A stretch of DNA of 64,000 nucleotides from Gonocerus acuteangulatus (lineage: Eukaryota > Arthropoda > Insecta > Hemiptera > Coreidae), in assembly GCA_946811695.1 (NCBI GenBank), contig OX328126.1, positions 88,996,785 through 89,060,784 of the forward strand. Reading direction: 5' to 3'. The translations under genes were made by a program, and so were the position numbers. The notes beneath the pieces were generated by a model, which saw nothing but the letters and a program-made list of their open reading frames with translations, had not been told where the DNA came from and did no database searches. This document shows positions 48,524 through 61,404 of this stretch, in pieces; positions within the stretch are counted from its first letter, which is position 1, and the number at the start of each line of letters is the position of its first letter.

Positions 48524-49025
48524 TATTAATTAAAGAATACTTGATCCAAAATGTTTGATCGACTTTTAGCAAAATAAACAAACCCACGAGGGGCTTGAAG
48601 TAAACTGCTTGTAAACCTAATTGCAACCTTCCCGTAGAAATCAGCTGTGATTTCAAGGGTACAGTTACAAAATCCATATGGGTTCAACTAGTCTAGTGAA
48701 TTAGTTGTTAAGGTTGCTCTCGTTAACGTCATGGCCTTTTAGTTTCTTTACTTTCCCCCTCATTTTTTGATGATTTTGAACAAACTTGACAGTGAACTGT
48801 ATTCTTTCTTCGACCCATTGGCCTATTATTCCCTAAAAGATGAATCTTTTTTTTAACTTTCTCTGGAGGTTATGATGTTTTTAAAATATAAAGACATCTA
48901 AAAGTGTGGTTTATTTAGTTATTTTATAAGTTTGTTTTTTAACTCATTGGTTCCTGATAACGTCAGCAACCTGGAGTTTAGAAGTTATATCAGTTCTTTT
49001 ACTTTTATTTTTAATCTTTTGTTCT
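48524..49025. promoter_or_regulatory. Shared divergent promoter interval of NGDN and the TJAP1-like gene
   Basis: 502 bases separate the two opposed start codons. No repeat or TATA box with good spacing is seen, consistent with a dispersed housekeeping-type bidirectional promoter. That reading is an inference. Confidence 0.55.
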
Positions 49026-52000
49026 ATGATGTCCCAAAAAGCAAAAACCTGTGAGGTAAATGTCTCAATCTTTCAATTTATTTGTCATTTATGTTGCGAC
49101 TTATTCCTTGACTTAAGAATTAATTCTGTGAATTACGTTGTTATTTTACTAAGTGTGTTTGATATTATTTCTTGATTGGATTGTTAGGCATGTGGCTGTC
49201 TGTGTCGTGATTGCGAGGACCGAGGAGGTCTCCATTTGCACCTGGAAATAGAAAATTTGAAGCAAAGGTTGTTAGAAAGAGAAAATCACATTATGTCAAT
49301 GGAAACAAATTTTCTTAAAGAAGCCGATAAGTTCCCCAACGGTGAAATGGCGGCTATTTCAGAGGAGTTACTTACTTGGCAGGACAAATATTCACGGTAA
49401 GTACTTGTACAATGTATGTAAACTAGTTCATTAAACCTTGTTTGCTGTGGAGGTCAAGCTGTCAACAGCTTGTTATTGGTTATTTTTAGACATTTTATCG
49501 GTTACATTAATTTAAACATTTTAATTAAGACAAATTTATAATTAAAACTACTGTTGAAATAATGTTAAAAGGAAATGTCAGGCCATAAAGATACATTTTT
49601 TTAAATATTTCAATTCTACTTCAACCATTCGGCCATTAAAAGTTATCTGCTAGATTTTATATTACTGTAATTCTGGCAATTTTTCCTTCTACTTTCTGTA
49701 CTATTTCCATAGCATAAATATTTCAATATTTTTTTGTGCCTATTTTAAAAATTCCAAGATTTTATGCTGCATAATGTTAGCACAAAGAATTTCACCTTTT
49801 TGAAAAAGCAAATTATCAATTGTCTCACTGTAAGTCATTTAACCATTATGTGACCTTCAAATATGTTAAGAATTGCATTTTTGCTAAACTCTGATGTATC
49901 TGTTCCTAGACTCTGAAGTACACATCACTCTTTTTGGAGTTATAATTTCAATAGGCTTATTTATTCATCTTTGTTTTTAACTTCCTCTACTTAATAAATA
50001 TTCCTTATTTTCTTGTCATTATTGGATTAATTTGATTTTTGGTTTCTCATGTTCTTATTTCCGTTTTTAATTTTGTTTTATTATTCTGTTTAATGGCTAA
50101 TGCGCACACTAACATGGTGCTAATGTCCAAAGTTGAGATGAGATGCACTCTAAATAAGATAACTTTTGATTGCACTTTGACTATTGCAGTCCTAATTTAT
50201 AAGAAAAATGAATTAATACACTTTTTTATCAGAAATATTCTTTCCCTTGAAACATTTAAATTTTCAAAGGTTTGTACATTTTTATTGAATATTTCTGGCA
50301 TTCGTAATGAATAAGAATAATGTTTTATAATAGAATGTGCTTATTGATAATTTTTTCATTTTATTTTTTATTTTGCAATGAATCATAAAAAAGAAATACC
50401 AACCTTTTTGTCAATAATTAAACTGTATTTAATACTTGTCAAATACGTTACCTTGAAATGACATCTTTAAATATACCATATGTATTTAAAATTCAGTCAA
50501 AATTTAGGATTTAATCTTTTAGACAAATTTCATGTAAACAAAATTCCTGCACTATTTGTTAATAAATGGAAAATAATATTTATACTATTAGTTTTTTGGG
50601 GGGCGGGGGAGGTCGTTTTACCATACAATTGTTTTTAGTATTTACTCTGTACATCTTTGTTTACTGCCATGACGAAGGCTTGAAACTCAAGCTGAAACGT
50701 TGGGAAATATAACTCATTTTTATATTTTAAGGAGGTTTATTAACTCCCATGACCGAAGCTCGACAGTATCCACCTTCTAATAACTCATATTTTAAGGGTT
50801 TAACCACTTTCCGATTTACTCCATAACTAAGATATTTATATTAGAATGTTTGTATTAAGTTACCAACATTATTTTAAGCTCTAAAATTAACCAATAAAAG
50901 GCTGCAATACAGTACATTGCAGTGGTTGTTTATATTCTTATGTTAGTTAATTTTTTTTTTTTTACTTTATTTTTTTATCGGTGTATCGACATCTAAGCCA
51001 CTAGTACCAAGCTATCTATAGGTCCTAAACATCCATGTTGCGAGCTGGGAATTTCTTCAACGGGCCCTAATATGAATAAACTCAACCTACTGCAGGTAGT
51101 ACTTGAACCCACACCTCCCATATGAGAATCCAAGGCATCACGGCATGTTTTGTTCTTTTTTTGTTTATGGAATTTATTACACATTATTTTTTTATTTATT
51201 TAAAATGTTTATGATTAATAATACATAGTTTTGTTATTTATATTTATTTCTATAATCAAATAAAAGAGACCAACCTGTGCAAGTTGTAATGAGACTTTGA
51301 CAATTAAACACATACTGACAGACTGTAGACTGCGTACTGACTTAGACATTCCTCACGACCTTCATGACTTACTGACTGAAGGTAGTCCATACATCAACAC
51401 AATACTCGAACACTTTAAAAAAACTCAACTTATATTACAAAATATAAACTTTAAAATAACTTGAATTAATTTACATCATTCTTTATTTTTTACTTGATCC
51501 TCTTATTTCTGTAATGTTGTTATAATTCATCAATTTTTTTTTGTCATGACATATGCATATATATATACCAATAAGCATTTACTCTAGTATATTAAATACT
51601 CAAATTAGTTTATATAATTCTTGCTACTTTTGTTTTTTATTTTATCTGTTTTTTTTTTCTTCATTTTACTTTTTTCTTAATTTAGTTTTTGGCGTTCTTT
51701 TTTTTTTTTTTATTTGTTTTGTTTTTTTGACTAGACTGAAAACACTTCCTTCGTCATGAGTTCATCACTAAAATTGCGAAGCTCAAAATAAAATAAATAA
51801 ATAAATAAAATAAATAAAATGGAGAGATTATCTTTGGAACACTGATACTAACTCTTGAGCTACTGTAAGCAAAAGCTGTTTGTTATTACATAAGTCACTC
51901 ACTGTTTTTGTTTTTCTCTTTCATTTATGCTCTTTATTTAAGATGATGCTAAAAAGGCATTGAATCCTTCTAGAAAAATGTTGAGTAATATTTTTTTTAA

Positions 52001-55000
52001 ACCAATTGATTTAATCCAATATATTATTTACTTTGTTACTATAACACCATTTAATTTGGGTTGTAAATTTAACAAAAGGAAGCCCGGTGGCCATGAGTGT
52101 TAAGGCATGAGCACTTAACACTCCGTGCCAAGGGTCGTGGGTTTGATTCCCTCTATGAGGAGGTGGCTTTTCTTCTTGATCCCTATCCTGCCTAGAAAAG
52201 GGTGATTACCTATAGATTACCCGTCCTAAAATTCTTAGTTAAAAATAACGGAAGTTCAAATTTAAGTAAATAAATTTAACAAACGACAACAAACAGAAAG
52301 TACTGACTAATAGAAACGGTGCACTGACTTCTAGACCATTAACACTGGCATCCATGTTGCAGCAGGGAATTTTCTCAGCGGACCCTGAAATGAGAAAAAT
52401 CCTTCCTGCAGGTTGGAATCGAACCCCATCTCCCACATGAGAATCCAAGGCGTTAGCCTCTAGATTACGGGGAGACCCTTTTGTTCTTATTGTTTCATTT
52501 ATTAACTGAACTTATACCTTCTTAAACAATTTGTTTCAGATTATACGAGGCACATAAAAGAGTACAAAGGGTAAACCAAAATTTAGAAGATAAATTGTTA
52601 AGGATTGTTGACAAGTGTGAAACAGAGAAAAATGCACTTACCACTGAAGTATCCAACCTTACAAGGCGTTTAGTTGATGAAAAATTTACTGTTGCAAGGC
52701 TGCAGGAAGAAAATGTAAGTTTAAGGTGACTCGTGTAACCACAACCTAATGTTCTCCTAATCCAGTGATATCACAAAAGGGTCACTCTTATTAAAGCTGT
52801 CTTCTTTCTGGGCTAATTATCTACCAAACCCCTAAAGTGGATATAAAAAAAAGGGTTTATTATAGTGGAATTTCATGTATTCTCTGTAGAGCGATAATTC
52901 TTTAGCGGCTTTTAGTTTGGAAATTTTCAATTTAGCGCCGGTGTCACCGGAATAGTTTTAGATATCCCTACTAGATGCCAGGAGGACCTAAAAAATAGAC
53001 TGGGACATCTAGAGCTCATCTTTGTTTGGGAAATCGAAAACGCTAGAGCGGTCTATGTTATTCCTAAGTACCTTCTCTGGGCCCGTCTTACCTCACCCTT
53101 CATGCGTTACCTTCCATAGAGACTGCTCTTTAAGACTTCCCCTGATAATAAGATATGTTTCTAATTCTTTATGTGTTACAAACAATACTTTGGGTGATCA
53201 ATTACTTATAGGACATTTCGCATACTTGTTATTAGCACATTTCTCGTAAATTTTTATGGACATAACTTTCTTTATCAGTGCTTTATTGGTGGTTAATTCT
53301 TATCTTTTTATAGTTTTGCTTTATGACCAGTTGAATAATTCCATAAATACTTGAATTAATTAATTTAACGTCAACGTTAATTTAGTAGTTGACGTTTTGT
53401 ATTTTGTATGACATTTTAGTTTCTTTTTTCGGTAGAACTGAAGGAGAGCGTCCTCAGCACCGATTTTCTTCAAAGTTTGCACTATAACGTATTTTGATGC
53501 ACCAAACACGAATCCGTTGAAAAAAAAAAAAAAAAAAACGCTCTCAACTAGGAAAGAAGTTATTAAGCACTAAAGTTCACTGTTATGGAGGTTATAAAAG
53601 ACGGTGTAAACAGCTTATATGTAAACACGCGCATGCGCAATAGTCCTTAATGACGAAGTGTAATTGAAATTTAGACTCACCTGTGGTAGCTGACTTGGTC
53701 GTAAACTGTCACTTTTGGGCATACGTGCTATGCGATTCCGCTCGCTCAAGAAAACATCAAAACCCCTAGTCAATCCAACTCGCAGAAATTAAAAGAATTC
53801 TATGCCCAAAAGTCGTCCTATGCCCAAAAGTAGTTTCATTTAACTTCAACTGTTGCCCACATTTTCCACAATCGAGAGAATTACTCAAAACTTTGTTTTG
53901 TATTAACAATTTGAGTAATTCTTCTCGATTGTGGATAAGAATTATGAAGTCTTGTGCCTTCATTTTTATTCAAAACTTTCTACAAAAAACTGTAATAACG
54001 ATAAAAATAACAAGCTAATTACAGCTTAGAGGGAATTAGAGAAGCTTAGAAGGAACAAATCATAAAGGCATTAGCTAATTATTAAGGGATTTCTGTTATA
54101 TAATACTTTTTAGGAGCGAAACAAGAAATTTGAAGAATGTTTCATTATTTAAAAAAATGTTTCTGAATAAATAAGTGTTGGTAAATTTTAATAATTGATA
54201 GTTAATTACACTTCTTCATTAAGGACTATTGCGCATGTGCGAGTTTACAAGTACGTTGTTTATGCGATCGTTTGTAACCTTCATAACAGTGAACTTTTTT
54301 TTTAAATAACTTCTTTCCTAGTTGAGAGCGTTTTTTTTTTCAGCGTATTCGTGTTTAGTGCATCAAAATACGTTATAGTGCAAACTTTGAAGAAAATCGG
54401 TGCTGAGGACGCTCTCCTTCAGATTTACCCTTTTTTCATTGATTGTAATTAAAAGTGTATCCTTCAAAAAGTAAATCGTTAGTCATATGTCCCGGCGAAA
54501 TCCAACCTGCAACATATGAACCCACAACACACCTAAATGTGTTCCGGGTTGCCTATTTCTGCATGCTCCTAAATGAACATTCGCCGCTATAATGTTATAC
54601 CATGAAAACTGGGAGTACAATTTTTTTTTTAAATGGTTTAAACTGTCTTATATATTTATATAGGCCTCCTATTGTAACAAATCCGGCAATATTCACATTT
54701 TAGAACCAACAGGGAATTTTATCCGTTAATTATCAGTAATTTCATACAATACATTGATAATAACAATGTAGTACTAAAACCTGGTTTATAAGCTAAATTT
54801 AACATTAACTAGAACCAAGTCAAGGAGTTATTAACAATTCATAGCCAAGAAGAGTCGTAAAAGTGGATATAGACATTGTGGTAGTTATTACAGTTTTATG
54901 GTATATTATTTTAGTATTTATGTTGCTATCTTCTCATTAAATTGTCTATGGGTTATTCGAATGTTTATGTCTATGGCCTTGAACTGGAAACATATATTGT

Positions 55001-58000
55001 AAGATTTTACGACACTGTTTTTTATGAAGATCCTTTCAAGTTAGAACGTTAATGTTCACTGTCTATTTGTGTTAAGAATATTTTAAAAATAATTCTTTAA
55101 ATTCACATTTACTATACTTAAATATTTTTTAAGACAATTTTTCCTTAAAGTGTCCAAAACACAAGCCTATTATTCAGATAATATTTACGTACCAATAAAA
55201 ATGGTTAAACTTAACTCTACTCCAGGAGAAAACTTTGTTACATGCTAATTGGATATATAAATAATCAATCTAAAATATAAATTCTCCAGAATAACATCAC
55301 TATATACTTAAGAGATTAGGAAGATATAATACATTCCAAAAGGTCAAAACATTGATTCAGAACTTTGTTGTGATGAGTTACAAAACCCCAGAATTAGCTA
55401 AACCATTTGAGACTGTAATCTACTTTTATGCTTCGGGCCAGCGTATCCCATGGACTGATAGCCACTTTTGTGCCAAGAGCATTTCTTCGCTTCAGGACTG
55501 ACAGCCACCACTATGCCTTTTAGATATATCTTGTGGTATGTTTTGTAAACTCTAGTCACTCTTGTATCCGCTAGAGTTCATAAAAATACAGATTGAGGCT
55601 ATTGAATGTGGGTTTCCCTCTGCTATCCGGTCCCTTTGCTTAGTTTGGGTCCCTCTGAAAACCGTATTTCTGTTTTAGCAGTTGATGTTTACATAGAGAT
55701 CATGTTCCATAGACGTTACACCAACGCTGAGAAATTTGACTTAAAGTTTTTAAGCCTGCTGTTGAGTTCATTGGTCCAAAGCCTAAAATGAGAAAATGGT
55801 GACAAATTTTTAAAGAAAGAAATAACAAGAGCTTATTGGGAGAAATGAGCTGAGATGGGCAGAGAAGGCACTAATATTTAATCCTATTACTGGTAGGGCG
55901 GGACAGGCTCCTCCCTAACTAGTTCATGCAGCTCATGCTAGAATTTTCTTTCTATCTATTTTAAAAGGCTGAATGATCGCTTAGTGACTATTATGATAAG
56001 AAATTAATTAAAAAATTGGGAAATGTTTATAAAACATAACTTGAACAATGCAATGTCTTTCCATGCTTGTGTCAAATATAGGGTTTACTCCTTTTTTTAT
56101 AAATTCAACAAGTTTTGCTGAAAGTCTTATTTCTAAAGATCTTTTTATTTCAAAAATAGTTGAGAAATCTTGGTGAATTGATGGCAAGCTTATTACTTTT
56201 TCTTTAAGGACAACATTTTGAAAAGAGAATATCAGGTAGAGAAAATAATATTTAATTATAACATGTTCTGTTTCTTAAACAAAAGTATTTTCTTCAGGGG
56301 AAAAATATTTACAATAACACTTCTGGGCGATGGGACTTTTTTGCTTTAGTGCAAACAAAGACAACACTTTAGTGCTAAATGAGAGATAATTAGTACACTA
56401 GAATTTCCTTTTAGAATATTAAATTTAACACAAAGATTATTAATTAAAATAGAATTGAACATAACTATATTCAATATACTTTTATTTTTTCTAGGAAAGG
56501 TATCGTAATGATGTAAATCTTGCCATTCAGCTGTTACAGTGCAAACCTTCAAACTTTGTCTCTCAGAAATATGATGCGGTAAGTAATTAATTATCTTTAT
56601 TAATTTATGAAAATCTCTAAAGAATAGTATTTTAGAAAATTAGAGAGGGTTCAAAAACTAACAGCTTTAAAAATTATAAATACTAAACTGCTGTGTCTTT
56701 TGAGACGACTGATCCTCTAGGCTACACTTTTTTTTCCGGAATTTTCTCAACGAACCATGAGATGAGAATGCCCCAAAATCCATAGAGGAAGGATTCTGCT
56801 AGTTAATGAACTTGACCTTTCAAATTAGAAAAAATATTTTTTTACCAAATGTCATTAAAATCGGCCCAATTTTGAACCACTTAGAGGGCCATCAGACAAA
56901 TATATATACAGTCGGCACTTCCAGATTGTTTCATGAGGTCAACCTCATAAGTGGGTTTCCTCCCTAAGGAGGGAGGGAGGAATCACACTAAAAGTTTCAA
57001 TGTAACATGATGTTGTACTCTTAACAGTTTATTTAATAAACAAAATATTACACAATAATTTACTTAACACTTTCGCTGCGGGTGCCATTACGGAAGGGCT
57101 CTCGCAGCGAAAAAAAAAGTCGACGTGAAAAATTCAAAAAAAATATGCACCCAGCACTGAGGTGATTCCCAAACAATGACAGCCGCAGCGAAAGTGTTAA
57201 TGGTTAACTGTATTTGCTCGTCCAACCCTTGGTGTTTCTATATTAATTATTCATTGAGGAATAAGCAAATGGAACTGTGAATTTCCAAAGTGACACTAAG
57301 TCAAGAAAAGAAGAATTAGTCAAACTCAGTTTTTTTTAAATAATGTATTGAATTTTGAGATATACTTATTATTAATTGATTATTTTATTTTTAAATAATC
57401 TGAATAATTGTTGACAGTTGCCAACTGAAATGCAGCAGAAAGTACGAACTTACCTTTCGAATAAAAGAAGACAATCAGACGGGAATGGAAATATTACTCC
57501 AAAGCCTGAAATGAAGACTATTAAAGTTCCAATACCTACATATCCCCCTACAGCTATGGTTTATTCCGTTAATAAATGTACTATTGGTGAGTTATATATT
57601 TATGGATACTAATTGCATGTGAAGGACAATTTAATAATTATTACAATGCATATGTACAAGTTTATTTTACCTTTCTGAATAACATGGGGTCATTTAGGAG
57701 TTCAAACTACTGAATTGTTGAGAATTTATATCAAAGAACCAGATCTAGGCAAAAAGTAATTATATTAACAATTACCAATTAAAATTACTTCTGTAATTAG
57801 ATAACAAAGTAATCTATTACAATTTAATTCATTTCGAAGTAATCTGATTACAATGTAATTAATTTCAAAGTAATCTGATTACAATGTAATTATTTACAAA
57901 GTAATCTTATTTCAATGTAATTAATTTCAAAGTAATCTGATTACAATGTAATTAGATTACTTTGTAATTATATTATAATTTGTAATTATAATTAATTATA

Positions 58001-60608
58001 TATACTTTGTAACAATATCCTTCCTAATACCCCCTTCTATACCCTTCCTAATACTACCTTCTATACCCTTCCTAATACCTCCTTCTATATTCATCACAGT
58101 CAACGTGGTAACTCATTGCATGTTCAGGTCGAAATCCTATTCAAAATAAAAACAAATTCATGGAACCTTCAGACAAAAATTGATATTTTCATTCTTAATT
58201 AAAATTCAGTCAGAAAAAAATCGTCACTGACCGTCATGGAATTTCAATTTTTGCTTCTCTTGGATGGTGAAGGAAGAGGAGAGAAAAAATCCACATTCTG
58301 GCAGTCCCTATACAAGAATCATTACATATTTATTATTTCAAATTTGTTACAGTTTACGCGTAGTTATCTCAAACTAAAAATATAAATTATTCATAAAAAA
58401 ATCTTATTTTTGTTTTTAATTCTGTTTTGTTGCTTTAAAATCTTATTTTTTATTTTCTTACATGGAAGTTTTTGATGATCCTTAAGTAAAAATTTATATG
58501 ATCCTTATAAAAGAAAAGGGATAAAATATTAGGCATTACTTCTATTCCTGCTAGAGAAGGATGTTAAACGGTAGATAACCAGCCCCAAAAATCAGTGTTA
58601 TATATAGTGAATGTTAAAATTAACAAATAAATAAACAAAATACAGTAGACTCTCCCTAATCCGGCGTTGTCGGGACCGGGGAACAGTCGGATTAGAGAAA
58701 ACACCGGATTAGAGAATTAAGTTAGAATCGGTCACTTTTGTATTTGAAAAACCTTATTATTCCAGGATATAATAATATGTACCATTTTTTATATTGCATA
58801 TTTAAAGTGTGTACATATTATTAAAATTACTTTATAGCTTGCTCTCCACTCGTGATGAATGTTCAATCTAGACTGGCTAAAATCAGGCGTTCCAGCCACT
58901 GGTGCCTTAGTTGAAACATTTATTTTCTTAGTAGAAATTTATGTTCCTCTCTCTAAAATGGAACATATACATATAGATAGATAGATAGATAGATAGATAT
59001 ATTTATTGCTTTTAATACAAAAGTATTTATAGCAAGGGTTGACCCTTATAATAATAAAAAAGTATATACAATTCATAATTCCTTACAATATACAAGGTGA
59101 AATACTGATATACACCAATAAAGTATTCTAAATAATTCTTTAGTCTAACTCTTCAACTAAATTAAATATTTTCTAAATGTAATGACAAAGAAAGAAATAG
59201 GAACTTGAATCAAAAAAAGTCTAAGTAAAAAAAAATAACCAAAAGAAAAAAAAGCTACACAAAAATGATACATACATGAATAATTTCAGGTCAAAAAAGA
59301 AAAAAAAAATTCTTATGATAACAAAAATTAAAGGTAAACCTATTTTGACAATAATCTCCTGAGCTGCAAACTTTTGTCTATAAATGTTAATAAATTATTT
59401 AGTTCTTTATTTTCTGCAGTAAGAACACTTATTAGTTGGTCTTGTACATCTCCTCTGCAAACCATCGGGATGTATTTTACTCTAAGACACTGGAGGATTG
59501 GGCAGTTGAGTAACAGATGCAATACTGTATTGGTATCAGCTTTACATAACGGGCATGGCTCAGATGCTATGAAAGTATGTTTATAGTGGTTATAAAATAA
59601 TTTTGTATGATGATGTCCAGCTAGTCGAATCTGAGTTATCAATCGGAGAGACTTTATTTTGAGTTTTGTGTTCAAGCAAGGGCCGAAAAGATTAAAAGGA
59701 CACAGGAGTCTGTAGATTTGGCTGAAAGAACTATTTAAAATGTTATTTATGTCTTTACTTGTTAGAGAATTTTGTGATTTTTCAAGGATGCTCCTTTTAG
59801 ATTCACTGGTCTGTATTGACTGCCTTTCCCATATGTCATCGCATCCAAGGAACATATACATATGCATTCTTTGAGTTCCTTTCAATGAAATAGCACAAAA
59901 CAAATGTTTGGCTAGCTAGGAAGAGAAGGTTTTCTAGGAACCCCCGGGCCAGTGTAGCTCAGGCGAGTTCTGATATCTGTCACTCATTTTTCTAGGAGAC
60001 CGTTGGATTAGAGAGAGCAACGGATAAGAGAAAGCCGAGTAAGGGAGAGTCTACTGTAATTGAGAAAAAAAATGAATTCACCCAAAACTGGTTCTATTAT
60101 AACTTTAATTATAAAAATGTTTTCTCTTCCAGAAAAAGAAACAACGAATGAAGAAAAAAACAATTCCCAACCGGTTGACATTGTATCTGCTGCAATCATG
60201 GCAAAGATTTTGGAGGAGCGTGAAAGGGAGAGGAGCCAAGCTAAGCATTGCGGGACTTGCACATGCAGAAAGACTAAGTGTACCAAATCTACTCAGACGC
60301 TGACAGATCTCTCCTGCTCGGAAGTCTGCTACAACCCGCCCTCAGGCCTTCGGAGCAGAGAAGGAAGGAAAGTAGCAGAGGGTATACTTGTTAATCTCGA
60401 ACCGCCTGCTGAAGACGATCTCATTTCTTTCGGTCCGAGGCAGTGTTCGCTCCGAGTACAACGCGGTTCTAGTAGTGTGCTCGTAGGAGGTAGCACTGGA
60501 CCTGTCGTATATAGGAGTAGAGGCTCAGATCCGCTTGTACATACACCAAGGTCAGCATCAGTCAGTTCCGATGAGGGGAAAGCGTTGAGGACAGAGACGG
60601 AAATATAG
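49026..60608 (+). CDS. TJAP1-like coiled-coil protein, six coding exons
   Basis: Exons 49026-49055, 49188-49396, 52540-52714, 56495-56578, 57418-57586 and 60133-60608 join to 380 residues. Residues 28-140 are a predicted coiled coil (LEIENLKQRLLEREN; NQNLEDKLLRIVDKCETEK). Then ERYRNDVNLAIQLLQCKPSN and PTEMQQKVRTYLS (139-179) align closely with the conserved block of vertebrate tight junction-associated protein 1 (NERYRLDCNLAVQLLKC; L-P-x-E-x-Q). DIVSAAIMAKILEER (238-252) matches the next TJAP1 motif. The rest is Ser-rich and probably disordered. Two cysteine clusters, C9/12/14/16/19 and C262/265/267/272, are not a TJAP1 hallmark I know. Two ATGs in tandem (49026, 49029) open the frame. TJAP1 relatives act at Golgi and junctional membranes; the role in insects is not evident from sequence. 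Alternative name in the family: BEGAIN-like. Confidence 0.88.
50665..50706 (+). ncRNA. Hammerhead-ribozyme-like core (copy 4, most degenerate)
   Basis: GCC, ATGACGA, hairpin GCTTG/CAAGC, GAAAC, GTT, GGG. The first core base is A where C is required, so it is presumably dead. Downstream ACCGAAGCTCGACAGTATCC parallels the ACCGAACCCC end of the 1251-1955 unit. In TJAP1-like intron 2. Confidence 0.35.
50944..51138 (-). mobile_element. SINE family 1 copy, diverged
   Basis: T-rich tail, ATCGACATCTAAGCCACTAG body start, CATCCATGTTGCGAG and tRNA-head words (CACCTCCCATATGAGAATCC). Confidence 0.55.
51264..51820 (+). pseudogene. 5'-truncated LINE with ORF2 C-terminus and AAATA tail
   Basis: Frame 51264-51464 reads PTCASCNETLTIKHILTDC, then IPHDLHDLLTEGSPYINTIL and a stop. 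This is the same C-x2-C-x8-H motif and GSPYIN block as 42389-42697. The 3' UTR ends in an AAATA repeat tail at about 51785-51820. In TJAP1-like intron 2. Confidence 0.8.
52082..52270 (+). mobile_element. SINE family 2, most complete copy
   Basis: Head GCCCGGTGGCCATGAGTGTT, B box GTGGGTTTGATTCCC, body AGGTGGCTTTTC and GCCTAGAAAAGGGTGATTAC, tail AAGTAAATAAATTTAA. Confidence 0.75.
52310..52478 (-). mobile_element. SINE family 1 copy
   Basis: Body AGACCATTAACACTGGCATC and tRNA head ending CTCTAGATTACGGGGAGACC. Its right end lies about 60 bases upstream of TJAP1-like exon 3. Confidence 0.7.
53431..54429. mobile_element. TIR transposon family E, copy 4
   Basis: Starts GGTAGAACTGAAGGAGAGCG and ends with AGATTTACC. 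The exact 8-bp duplication CTTTTTTC lies at 53423-53430 and 54430-54437. Arms match copy 2. The interior has a 30-bp-arm hairpin (about 53868-53937, TTTCCACAATCGAGAGAATT). In TJAP1-like intron 3. Confidence 0.85.
54440..56490. other. TJAP1-like intron 3 sequence without recognised elements
   Basis: AT-rich, no repeat shared with the rest of the window that I could see, and no motif-bearing open frame. Confidence 0.4.
56745..56996 (+). mobile_element. Helitron-like family A 3' fragment
   Basis: Ends with GGAGGGAGGAATCACACTAA after a TTTCATGAGGTCAACCTCAT flank. A few SINE-1 body words (GAATTTTCTCAACGAACCAT) sit at its left edge. Confidence 0.55.
57068..57196. mobile_element. 129-bp piggyBac-type MITE in a TTAA site
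   Basis: TTAA at 57064-57067 and 57197-57200 brackets perfect 14-bp inverted ends CACTTTCGCTGCGG. A further GCTGCGAGAGCC-like inverse word lies inside. In TJAP1-like intron 4. TTAA duplication suggests piggyBac mobilisation, though the ends differ from the element at 3998. Confidence 0.8.
57770..58095. repeat. Two adjacent minisatellites
   Basis: 57790-57990 repeats a roughly 36-bp unit (AAAGTAATCTGATTACAATG) about five times. 58018-58095 repeats CCTTCCTAATAC..CCTTCTATA about three times. In TJAP1-like intron 5. Confidence 0.8.
58643..60057. mobile_element. pogo/Tigger-like TIR element interrupted by a LINE
   Basis: TA (58641-58642) CAGTAGACTCTCCC at the left and GGGAGAGTCTACTG TA (60058-60059) at the right: inverted ends and TA duplication, as in pogo/Tigger elements. 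Next to them CCGGATTAGAGAA-type words recur at both ends. The transposase part has been replaced by a LINE fragment. Confidence 0.8.
58976..59930 (-). pseudogene. 5'-truncated non-LTR retrotransposon with intact C-terminal frame
   Basis: The minus frame 59903-59340 (187 codons) reads IRLAGHHHTKLF, then CPLCKADTNTVLHLLLNCP: the LINE C-terminal Cys/His motif (C-x2-C-x9-H-x4-C). It differs from the 42389/51264 family. The 3' end is a GATA microsatellite at 58976-58997. It is the longest open frame in the window outside host genes and so is young or lightly decayed. In TJAP1-like intron 5. Confidence 0.75.
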
Positions 60609-61041
60609 GTTCTGGGGTTGTAAGTGAGAGTGAGCAGACAGCAGTATATTAAATAACATTGAGAATTATTTTACTATTTTATCGGCCTTCAAACCACAAT
60701 TTTAAGAATATTGCTTTAAATATTTCAAAAGTTTTATAGGGAAAACTTGATAAGTTATAGTTTTTATGTATAAGATTGTGCAGATTAATTTCTTGCGTGA
60801 TTTTCCTTCCCTGAGAAGGCATTGTTATTTATTCATTTAATTTTTGTGTACCTAGGAGGATTTCATTTTAATTTTTATGATGAATTATTAATTATAGAAT
60901 AATTTTAGAGAATTACTTTATTTTTATACTACTTTCTTCTTTGTTGTTATGCAACAAAACTTAAATATTATTTCTGTGATGAATATTGCCAAATATATTG
61001 TTATTAAAACTACTCTGGATTTATAATTCTTAGAAAATTTA

Positions 61042-61047
61042 AATAAA
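61042..61047 (+). terminator. Candidate polyadenylation signal of the TJAP1-like gene
   Basis: First clear AATAAA after the stop codon, about 430 bases downstream, in an AT-rich 3' UTR. Confidence 0.4.
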
Positions 61048-61404
61048 ATTAACATTAGTCAATTCTTATTTCTGCATAAGAATTCGTTACGTAAAGTCAA
61101 TTCTAAAACTTATTAGATCACATATCAGAGTAAATATAATCAATATCGGAACTTGGTGCTTCTCAGGCGCCACACAGTGGAGCCAAACGATTATTTCCTT
61201 TTTCAAAAAAGGCTACCAATATCATTTTTTCATTCATTAAACAATATCATTTCATTCATTTTTATTTATTTATTTTTTAAATGTAAGCTAATAACATTTA
61301 GGACAACTTTGACTGGCCAGATTTTTGTTTTTGTTTCCCCGGTTTATTAAATTTTGTTTAAATAAATCATTAACGTTTACAATTGAACATAAAATAATAT
61401 TTTA

